51,634 nt of DNA. Source: an uncultured Calothrix sp. Lineage in GTDB: Bacteria; Cyanobacteriota; Cyanobacteriia; Cyanobacteriales; Nostocaceae. Below the pieces are notes generated by a model. It was not told the DNA's origin. It saw only the letters and a program-made list of their open reading frames with translations, and searched no databases. The position numbers and the translations under genes were made by a program. This document shows positions 44,781-51,634 of the stretch, piece after piece. The stretch lies in the NCBI GenBank assembly GCA_937973965.1, contig CALJJQ010000037.1, positions 1-51,634 on the forward strand, read 5' to 3'. Position 1 is the first letter of the stretch; each line of letters starts with the position of its first letter.

Positions 44781-45000
44781 AAACTTGAATAGCAGGGAAG
44801 AGAGAATAGGGAATAGCCATCATGTCCTTTGCGGATAACAGAACTACCGTCATCCTCACCGTATGGCTTGGCAATGATATAATACGCAAAAGCTTCCTAT
44901 CTGCTTTCACGTTAGTCTCCCATGTTGTTTGGGCACAATCAAACATAAAATAGTTCATACATACTATAAAATCTCGACTCTTTATTTTCAAGCGAGGATT

Positions 45001-45585
45001 ATGACTAGCTTGACATTAAATTTAGATACCGTTCATTTGACTGACGAACAGTTCTATGAATTATGTCAAAATAACCGTGAATTACAGTTTGAGAGAACAT
45101 CCAGGGGAGATTTAATCATTATGCCACCAGTTGGCGGTGAAAGTGGTAATCGAGAGGCTGATTTGATTGCTGATGTGGTGATTTGGAATCGGCAAACGTG
45201 TCTTGGTTATACTTTCAGTTCTTCGACTATATTTAAACTACCTAACGGTGCAAGTCGTTCCCCTGATGTTGCTTGGATAAAAAAGGAACGCTGGGAAGCA
45301 CTAACTCCGGAACAAAGACGCAAGTTTCCCCCGATTGCACCGGATTTTGTGATTGAATTAAGGTCTGCAACAGATGATTTGCAAGTTTTGCGGGAAAAAA
45401 TGCGGGAATATATAGATGTGGGAGTGCAATTAGGATGGTTGATCAATCCTCAACAGCAGCAAGTCGAAATTTATCGTCCTGGGATTGATGTGGAAGTACA
45501 AAATTTACCGACCCAACTCTCAGGTGAAAATATACTTCCGGGATTTTGCTTAAGTTTATCAGCACTTTTAATCGATGACTGTTAA
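45001..45585 (+). CDS. Uma2 family (DUF820) restriction-endonuclease-like protein
   Basis: A 194-residue PD-(D/E)XK-fold protein typical of cyanobacteria. Key residues: 'SRSPDVAWIKKERW' (Asp), then 'APDFVIELRSATDDLQVLRE' (E-x-R/K-S core) and KMREYIDVGVQLGWLINPQQ. These genes are highly multiplied in Nostocales; their target is unknown. GAGG close before the ATG at 45001 supports that start over the frame opening at 44929. It precedes, on the same strand, the DUF262-HEPN pair by 63 bases, so all three could be transcribed together. Confidence 0.9.
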   Translation: MTSLTLNLDTVHLTDEQFYELCQNNRELQFERTSRGDLIIMPPVGGESGNREADLIADVVIWNRQTCLGYTFSSSTIFKLPNGASRSPDVAWIKKERWEALTPEQRRKFPPIAPDFVIELRSATDDLQVLREKMREYIDVGVQLGWLINPQQQQVEIYRPGIDVEVQNLPTQLSGENILPGFCLSLSALLIDDC

Positions 45586-45648
45586 CTTTCAACCGTTAGC
45601 CGTCAACAGCAGATCAAGTAGTTATGTGATTTATGCGAGTTTTAGCTT

Positions 45649-46782
45649 ATGAATATCCGAGACAAAACAGACACACTTCAGTCGGAAATTGATCAAAAAA
45701 GACAGGAGATTCGCTCAGATAACTACTCAACATCAATTGGAGAATGGATTAGTCTGTATCAACAAGGTGAAATTGAAATACATCCAGAATTCCAGAGATT
45801 TTTCCGTTGGTCAGATTATCAAAAAACAAAATTAATAGAATCTATTTTGCTAGGAATCCCGATTCCACCTATTTTCGTGTCCCAAAGGGAAGATGGTATT
45901 TGGGATGTGGTTGATGGTTTACAACGGCTATCAACTATATATCAATTTGTGGGTATATTGAAGGATGAAGAGGGAAAACTCATACCACCATTGACTTTAC
46001 AGAAAACAGAGTATTTACCATCATTAGAAGGTAAAGTATGGGAGGATAAAGAGCATGCAGATGGTTCTAGCAAGGGATTTACTCCTACCCAGAGACTTTT
46101 AATAAAAAGGGCAAAAATAGATGTGAATATTCTGTTAAAAGAAAGTGACCCTTTTGCTAAATATGAATTGTTTCAAAGATTAAATACTGGTGGTTCTATT
46201 GCGACTCCTCAAGAATTGCGAAACTGTATTTTAGTTAGTTTAAATCCCGATTTTTATCGCTGGATTAAAAAACTTAGTGAGAATGAAAACTTCCAAGCTT
46301 GTATTGCTTTAAATGACAAGTCTCTAGAAGAACAATATGATATTGAAATTTTATGTAGATTTTTGGTGCTGCGAAATATAGACGAAAACTTGTTGAGTAA
46401 AATTCCTGATGTTGATTCATTTTTTACGGAACAAATTCAGGAAATTGCTAATAATCCTAATTTTGACAAAGAATTAGAGCAAGCCGCCTTTGAAAAAACA
46501 TTTCAAGTTTTATCCGAATGTATGGGAAGTGATAGCTTTAAAAAATATGATGTTAATAAACAAAAATTTTCTGGTGGCTTCATGTTGGCACCTTTTGAAA
46601 CAATAGCTCTAGGAATTGGTTATAACTATTCCCAATATCATTTAAGTGCTGGGGAATTGAGAAATAAAATTATTGAAATTTGGTCTAATCCAGATTTTAC
46701 ATCGGCTTTTGGTAGAGGCAAAGATGCTAGAGCGAGATTACCTAAATTAATTCCCCTGGGTCGTAGATTGTTTTCTGTATGA
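45649..46782 (+). CDS. DUF262 (ParB/GmrS-like) protein
   Basis: A 377-residue protein. The DUF262 core is at ~25-210: IHPEFQRFFRWSDYQKTKLI (44-63), 'SILLGIPIPPIFVSQR' and the signature DGLQRLST (89-96; usually DGQQRLT). In GmrSD-type enzymes this ParB-related domain binds nucleotide and drives cleavage. The second half is helical; I see no DUF1524 HNH nuclease, so this is a stand-alone short version. The stop overlaps the next gene's start (ATGA at 46779-46782), so synthesis is coupled. Role in defence or conflict is inferred. Confidence 0.88.
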   Translation: MNIRDKTDTLQSEIDQKRQEIRSDNYSTSIGEWISLYQQGEIEIHPEFQRFFRWSDYQKTKLIESILLGIPIPPIFVSQREDGIWDVVDGLQRLSTIYQFVGILKDEEGKLIPPLTLQKTEYLPSLEGKVWEDKEHADGSSKGFTPTQRLLIKRAKIDVNILLKESDPFAKYELFQRLNTGGSIATPQELRNCILVSLNPDFYRWIKKLSENENFQACIALNDKSLEEQYDIEILCRFLVLRNIDENLLSKIPDVDSFFTEQIQEIANNPNFDKELEQAAFEKTFQVLSECMGSDSFKKYDVNKQKFSGGFMLAPFETIALGIGYNYSQYHLSAGELRNKIIEIWSNPDFTSAFGRGKDARARLPKLIPLGRRLFSV

Positions 46783-47438
46783 AGAAAATTCGCACTCTTG
46801 AGGATTTAAATCAGAGGTTAACAGATGATTTAATCTGGAGAAAAAAAGAAATTTCTGATTTGAAAGCTTTGATTGAAAATAGAAGTTTTACGACTAGTAA
46901 ACATAATGCCTTACTACGTAGTGGAGTAGCAATTTTATATGCTCACTGGGAGGGATATATTCGTACTGCTGCAACTAGTTATTTGGAGTTTGTTGCTAGA
47001 CAACAATTAACTTACGGGGAATTGGCGATCAATTTTGTGGCGATCGCAATGAAAGCGAAACTGAATAAAGCTAATGATACCAACAAGGCCACAGTATTTA
47101 CGGCGGTGACAAATTTGATATTGACTCAGGTACATCAAACAAGTTCCATTCCCTATAAAGATATAATTTCCACTGCTTCTAATTTATCTTCGGCTATTTT
47201 ACGGGAAATTACTTGTCTCCTGGGTTTAGATTACTCTTTCTACGAAACGAAAGAGGTTATTATTAATGAACAGTTACTGAAGCGCAGAAATGCGATCGCT
47301 CATGGTGACAATTTATCCCTCGACCGCGATGAGTATCAACAATTGCACGACGAAATCTTAGCAATGATGGAAAATTTTCGTACTCAGGTAGAAAATAGTG
47401 CTTGTCAAAAGTTGTATATACGTAATCAATGCACGTAA
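46779..47438 (+). CDS. MAE_28990/MAE_18760-like HEPN nuclease
   Basis: A 219-residue helical protein. The HEPN RNase signature Rx4H is R170-NAIA-H175 within LKRRNAIAHGDN. An N-terminal helix 'SGVAILYAHWEGYIRTAATS' with WEG is typical of the MAE_28990 HEPN group. HEPN proteins of this type are metal-independent RNases, usually toxins or effector components. The gene overlaps DUF262 by four bases, so the DUF262 protein is likely its controller or its partner. No separate antitoxin such as MNT is visible. Confidence 0.85.
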   Translation: MKKIRTLEDLNQRLTDDLIWRKKEISDLKALIENRSFTTSKHNALLRSGVAILYAHWEGYIRTAATSYLEFVARQQLTYGELAINFVAIAMKAKLNKANDTNKATVFTAVTNLILTQVHQTSSIPYKDIISTASNLSSAILREITCLLGLDYSFYETKEVIINEQLLKRRNAIAHGDNLSLDRDEYQQLHDEILAMMENFRTQVENSACQKLYIRNQCT

Positions 47439-47702
47439 TTATAAAAGTTGATCAAAGACTGAAAATTATCAGTATCATACATTGATAATTTCATTACTTG
47501 TCGTTACATCTGTCTATGGATAGCGAATAAAGGTAATCAGAACTGATGAATGAAAGTGATTTTTCCTACTCCCTACTCCCCATTCCCGATTCACAACGAA
47601 GAAGGAAATTTATTTCTGAGTGATGATAATTTCCCGTTGTTGAGTGGGAATACTGATTGCATAGCAAAAATATAAAATTTTCACGAACCCACTAAATCAG
47701 CA
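47439..47702. other. Intergenic region before ftsE
   Basis: About 260 bases. Near 47568-47590 it holds the pyrimidine tandem repeat (CTACTCCCTACTCCCCATTC). AAATTATCA and TTGATAATTT near 47461-47490 form an inverted repeat after the HEPN gene that might end its transcript. The rest would be the ftsE promoter. Confidence 0.45.
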
Positions 47703-48449
47703 ATGCCAACTTTAACACCGAAAGAACTATTAGAACAACAATTTCCAGCATCAGAGACAGCGACTAAATCCGTGGAAACCCCAACCGAGTTCTGTGTGGA
47801 ATTTCGGAATGTGAGTAAAGTTTACGAAAATGGACGGGGTGCTTTATCTAATGTCAGCTTTCAAGTGGGGAAGGGGGAATTTTTATTTATTACTGGACCG
47901 AGTGGTTCTGGTAAGTCTACTTTACTCAAATTGTTGTATGGTGAGCAAATTGCAAGTCAAGGGGAAGTGATTGTCAATGGACAGAATGTGGGATTGCAAC
48001 GGGGAAATCAATTATCGTATTTGAGACGACAAATTGGTGTGATTTTCCAGGATTATAAGTTGATTCCCCAACGGACTGTGACTGAAAATATTAGTGTGGT
48101 TCTGCAAGCACAAGGTTACACCCGCAAAGAAATTCAGCGTCGTCTGGAACCTACCCTGAAATTGGTGGGTTTACAAACAAAAGCAAATTGTTTTCCAGAA
48201 CAACTTTCGGGAGGGGAACAACAACGGGTTAGTATCGCTAGAGCAATTGTGGCTACTCCACCCCTAATTTTAGCTGATGAACCGACGGGTAATCTTGACC
48301 CGGATAATTCTTGGCAAATTATCCAAATTTTGCGTCAATTAAATGATTTTGGTGCGACAGTAATTGTAACTACCCATGATGAACAACTGGTGAGACGTTG
48401 TGATACCCGTGTGATTCGGGTTTGTAATGGGGAAATTTATCGACGATAA
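47703..48449 (+). CDS. ftsE: Cell-division ABC transporter ATPase FtsE
   Basis: A 248-residue ABC ATPase. Walker [11 protein letters not shown]-loop [11 protein letters not shown], signature [15 protein letters not shown], Walker [13 protein letters not shown] and H-loop TTHDE are intact. The wording '[16 protein letters not shown]' and GNLDPDNSW match FtsE, which with membrane partner FtsX activates wall hydrolases at division. An N-terminal ~28-residue tail precedes the usual start. FtsX is not next to it; the following gene is on the other strand and ends at the next base. LolD-like ATPases are the alternative. Confidence 0.85.
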   Translation: MPTLTPKELLEQQFPASETATKSVETPTEFCVEFRNVSKVYENGRGALSNVSFQVGKGEFLFITGPSGSGKSTLLKLLYGEQIASQGEVIVNGQNVGLQRGNQLSYLRRQIGVIFQDYKLIPQRTVTENISVVLQAQGYTRKEIQRRLEPTLKLVGLQTKANCFPEQLSGGEQQRVSIARAIVATPPLILADEPTGNLDPDNSWQIIQILRQLNDFGATVIVTTHDEQLVRRCDTRVIRVCNGEIYRR

Positions 48450-51392
48450 TTACTGAGCAACCTCTGGTGATTCAAAGGGACGGATGATGGGTACTGCTGG
48501 GGTTTCCGTTGCTTGGAAAATCCCTGCAAGTGCTTGTTCTAAACTTGGAGCCATGACAATCCGGTTTTCGTAGACGACTATTACCCGTGCTAGGGTTGGT
48601 AAACTGTTTTCAGTCGCTTGTAAATATAATGGTTCGACGTACAATAGGGACTGTTCGATGGGAATAATTAGTAAGTTACCTTGGATTGCTCTAGAACCTT
48701 GACGGTTCCAAAGGGATATTTGCTGGGAGATTACGGGGTCTTGGTTGATCCGAGCTTCGATTTGTTCTGGACCGAAGACTAAACGCTGTTTGGGGAAGTT
48801 GTATAAAAGTAGTTTGCCATAATTTTCTCCGTCAGAACGAGCTGCTAACCAAGCAATGAGATTGGTACGTTGACGGGGTGTGTAGGGTATGAGGAGGATA
48901 AATTCTTCAAAATCAACTTTGGGAAGACTGGTAATTAGGTAATAGGGTTCCACTAAACTGGGTTCGTCTGCGTAAACTTCTTTGGGAATTTGCCATTGGT
49001 CTTCCCGGTTATAAAATACTCGCGGGTCGGTCATGTGATAAACCATTAACCGTTCGGCTTGAATTTTAAAATAGTCAATTGGGTAACGCAGATGAACTTG
49101 CAGGGTGTTCGGCATTGATTCTAGGGGTTGCAGCAGACTGGGAAAAATCTTCTTCCAGGTTTGAATCACTGGGTCACTGGTATCTGCGATGTAAAATTTT
49201 GCGCTTCCATTATAGGCATCGACAACGACTTTCACGGAGTTGCGAATATAGTTGATCCCTTGTTCCCCCATATCCGAATAGGGGTAATAATTACTGGTGG
49301 TGTAGGCATCAATTACCCAAAATAAATGGTGGGGTGTACTGATATCTGTAACTACTAAGTAGGGGTCATTGTCATAGCGTAGGAAGGGAGCGATCGCCTG
49401 AATTCGTTGTCTGATATTGCGGCGAAATAATATTTTCGTATCGGGTTTAAACTGGGTAGTGACAAGCATTCGCCAGTCTTTCAGGTATTGGGCAAACATC
49501 AAGCGATGCCACCAGGAGCTAATGTATATCCCCCCTTCCCCATCGTAGGTTGTGTATACGTTATCACTACCACTGGGGTAATCTAATTCCTGTTGTTTTG
49601 TATTGGTCATCACGTAGTTATCCGTAATTTCCCCATAGTAAATACGCGGATGATTAATGGGTATGGTGGCACGGATCGATGGATCGGAGACCGTTAGGGC
49701 TTCCCCTTCAACTGTACCAATATCTTTGACGAAATACTCTGGTAAACCCCCAGGAGCAACAGTGTTGACGGGACTCATGGTAAATCCGTAGCCGTGGGTA
49801 TAAAGTAAATGGCGGTTGACCCAGGTTTGGGCTGCTTGGGGAATTTCTCGATAATCCAGTTCTCTGGCGGCTATTAACACCTGGCGGGTGTTTTTTTTGC
49901 TTTCAGAGGTGGGAAAGGTGTAGCGGTCGATATCTGCATCGGGAAATCGGTAGTAGGGACGAATTTGTTGGAGTTGGCGATTTGTTTCTAGTAGAGGACG
50001 TTGATCCCAAAGGCGAATATTGCGAACTGTCAGGTCGTTATTTTCCAGGTCGGTGGGGGTAAGGTTCGATTGGGGATCAAAGGTTTGGGCATTGACATTT
50101 TCCAGATTAAATGATTGTCTGGTCATGGCAATGGTGCGTTCGATGTAGGGTTCTTCTCGGGGAAATTCGTTGGGTTGAACAATGAGGTATTGGACTAGGG
50201 TAGGTATAATTTCCCCAACTATTGCCATTAGGAGTATGGATAGGAGAAGACCAGAAACGACTACACGCCGACTCCGGGGATGACGTGGCCAAAAAATTGT
50301 ACGTCCTAGAAGGTATAAAGCAATTACCAGGGCAAAAATTCCTAAGAATGTGTAGGCTGGTAATTGGGCGTGAATATCGGTGTAGCTAGCTCCAAAGGCG
50401 ACTCCCCGTGGTGAATATAGCAGTTCGTAGCGACTCAACCAAAAGGACAGGGCTGCGATTAACATTACAGTTCCACCGGTGGCGTAAAGGTGGCGTTTTT
50501 GTTGCCAAGAGAAACCGGGGAATTTCCCTTCACTCCAACTATTACCGGAGAGTAGATAGGTAGAGGTGACAGCGACAAAGGTGTAGAAAAATAAACCACC
50601 GAGCCAAAATTCGATTAATTGCCAAACCGGTAAACTGAAGAAGTAAAAGCGGATATCCTGCTGAAAAACCGCATCTTTGGTATTGAAGGCGGTGGGTTGG
50701 AAAAATTGTAAAAAATTACCCCAGTGTTGGCAGACAACCTGGGCAAAAATCAGTGAGAGGATAATCGCGATCGCATTTAAACAGTTACGTGGATATCGCA
50801 GGATCAGTACGGATAAAACCAGAATGGGGAGGAGATACCAGGGTTGACCTGTTAATTGTTGAGCTAATTGCCAAATTACTTCTGGTTGGAAGCGGGGGGG
50901 AATGGCGTTGATAATGTTATAATTGTTGCTACCACGTTGCCAGTAATTAACGGCGATTTGTCCGTAGTGGAGTAGTATGAGACCTACCAGTACACCCAGA
51001 CTAAAAATAGCGGGAATCAGCCAGTAAAAGGTGACAGGGGTCGGGGAGATGGTATCTGTAGGTGGTAATTTCCAGGAATAACGTGGTAATAATTGGCTGG
51101 TGACAGGGGTTGGTTTAACTGGCTGTCGATATCGCCAACGCTGGGCTAAATGCAAATTACCGAGGGAATATCCAAGGGCGATCGCCAATACTCCAATCCA
51201 CAAAAATCCTTGGGTGAGGAGTCGAGTCCAAAAAACCGTTAAATAGCCAACTTCTCGATACCAAAGAATTTCTGCACCAAGATGACAAATCACATCGAAG
51301 CAAATCCACGCTCCCAATAGTAGTATTAGGGGGCGAATGAGTGATTTCCAGTCAAGTTGGAATTGGAAGGGAAGTTTGGAGATGTTCCACAC
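48450..51392 (-). CDS. UPF0182 family large membrane protein
   Basis: A 980-residue protein. Its N-terminal ~400 residues contain about seven membrane helices; the remaining ~580 form a large soluble, probably external domain with '[20 protein letters not shown]', '[20 protein letters not shown]' and '[20 protein letters not shown]', all hallmarks of UPF0182 (COG1615). Function is not established. The GTG at 51392 is the first start in frame. It converges on ftsE with no base between the two stop codons, so transcripts must overlap or end inside the other gene. Confidence 0.92.
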   Translation of the reverse strand: MWNISKLPFQFQLDWKSLIRPLILLLGAWICFDVICHLGAEILWYREVGYLTVFWTRLLTQGFLWIGVLAIALGYSLGNLHLAQRWRYRQPVKPTPVTSQLLPRYSWKLPPTDTISPTPVTFYWLIPAIFSLGVLVGLILLHYGQIAVNYWQRGSNNYNIINAIPPRFQPEVIWQLAQQLTGQPWYLLPILVLSVLILRYPRNCLNAIAIILSLIFAQVVCQHWGNFLQFFQPTAFNTKDAVFQQDIRFYFFSLPVWQLIEFWLGGLFFYTFVAVTSTYLLSGNSWSEGKFPGFSWQQKRHLYATGGTVMLIAALSFWLSRYELLYSPRGVAFGASYTDIHAQLPAYTFLGIFALVIALYLLGRTIFWPRHPRSRRVVVSGLLLSILLMAIVGEIIPTLVQYLIVQPNEFPREEPYIERTIAMTRQSFNLENVNAQTFDPQSNLTPTDLENNDLTVRNIRLWDQRPLLETNRQLQQIRPYYRFPDADIDRYTFPTSESKKNTRQVLIAARELDYREIPQAAQTWVNRHLLYTHGYGFTMSPVNTVAPGGLPEYFVKDIGTVEGEALTVSDPSIRATIPINHPRIYYGEITDNYVMTNTKQQELDYPSGSDNVYTTYDGEGGIYISSWWHRLMFAQYLKDWRMLVTTQFKPDTKILFRRNIRQRIQAIAPFLRYDNDPYLVVTDISTPHHLFWVIDAYTTSNYYPYSDMGEQGINYIRNSVKVVVDAYNGSAKFYIADTSDPVIQTWKKIFPSLLQPLESMPNTLQVHLRYPIDYFKIQAERLMVYHMTDPRVFYNREDQWQIPKEVYADEPSLVEPYYLITSLPKVDFEEFILLIPYTPRQRTNLIAWLAARSDGENYGKLLLYNFPKQRLVFGPEQIEARINQDPVISQQISLWNRQGSRAIQGNLLIIPIEQSLLYVEPLYLQATENSLPTLARVIVVYENRIVMAPSLEQALAGIFQATETPAVPIIRPFESPEVAQ

Positions 51393-51420
51393 GGAGTTAG
51401 GGACTACTAAGCATCTAAAA

Positions 51421-51634
51421 TTATTATAAGGGATATGCTGAAAACCCTATGGCTTTAGCCAAGGGATGAAAGCTATTTCATCGGCTTTAGCCTACAGGCT
51501 CTGGTAAAGTAGCTTTAGTTTCAACGTAAGCAGGAATAACCGAGAGCGTGTTGAACAATCCTAGTAGGGGTGAAACTCCCGCACAGTAAGTCAGCCGTGT
51601 TCATCGTCGCCTATACCACTGGCAAATAATTAGC
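51421..51634 (+). ncRNA. Structured non-coding stretch, cut by the window edge
   Basis: No coding frame. Folded elements follow each other: GATGAAA-GCTA-TTTCATC (51465-51482), AGCC-TACA-GGCT (51489-51500), and GGGGTGAAACTCCC (51567-51580), with GGCTTTAGCC occurring twice as AGCC-rich palindromes (51451-51460, 51483-51492). It then reads CACAGTAAGTCAGCC. The dense hairpins resemble the guide RNA region of an IS200/IS605 tnpB element or an intron domain, but I cannot identify it. Strand is uncertain. Confidence 0.35.

Noticed and set aside
51540-51610. Cobalamin riboswitch suspected from GTGAAACTCCCGCACAGTAAG
   Set aside because: The conserved B12 box wording (GCCACTG) and the rest of the core are not visible, and no cobalamin gene follows in the window.

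Overview
The window is chromosomal DNA of a cyanobacterium, most likely a filamentous Nostocales-type strain. The octamer GCGATCGC (HIP1) is very frequent. Cyanobacterial families are present: Ycf66, the ferredoxin:thioredoxin reductase catalytic subunit, an SLH/OprB iron-uptake porin, a DesC-type desaturase, DUF1822, UPF0182 and a PEP-CTERM protein. Gaps carry short tandem repeats of the GGGAGTAGGGAGTAG kind and several palindromic repeat families. I see no rRNA, tRNA or CRISPR array.

Layout. 1-5.3 kb: end of a HEAT-repeat protein, acyl-lipid desaturase, a PLP enzyme of the methionine gamma-lyase/aluminium-resistance family, a methyltransferase and a TPR protein. 5.4-8.4 kb: three minus-strand genes, two with DUF2382 (one also with a PRC barrel) and one unrecognised protein with internal tandem repeats. 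8.8-11.7 kb: a membrane protein joining a TauE/DsbD-like half to an MsrQ-like heme-binding half, a secreted His-rich protein in the same direction, and a divergent sensor kinase. 11.9-20.4 kb: PEP-CTERM protein with a small upstream partner, MFS transporter, an 830-bp gene-free structured gap, sugar-nucleotide reductase, HlyD adaptor, Ycf66 and a J-domain protein. 20.9-25.7 kb: cysteine synthase with an Rrf2 regulator, iron-uptake porin with terminator, pterin dehydratase. 26.4-30.6 kb: two glycosyltransferases, a class A beta-lactamase-like hydrolase and an NlpC/P60 peptidase. 30.9-37.8 kb: bifunctional proline-to-glutamate enzyme, sigma factor plus DUF1822, and ferredoxin:thioredoxin reductase with DUF309. 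38.1-39.6 kb: a decayed IS1634-type element with intact 18-bp inverted ends. 40-43 kb: an RsbU/RsbW-like partner-switching pair and a NarL-type regulator. 43.6-51.6 kb: WecB/TagA glycosyltransferase, Uma2 nuclease, a two-gene DUF262-HEPN module, ftsE, a UPF0182 membrane protein, and a folded non-coding stretch cut by the window edge.

The best candidates for under-described biology are the translationally coupled DUF262-HEPN pair, the TauE-MsrQ fusion with its His-rich neighbour and divergent kinase, the tandem-repeat protein at 7.4-8.4 kb, a MITE-like element containing a second inserted element with apparent 4-bp target duplication, and three possible structured or small RNA regions near 15.2-15.9, 44.4-44.8 and 51.4-51.6 kb. 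All identifications come from reading motifs; no database search was made.
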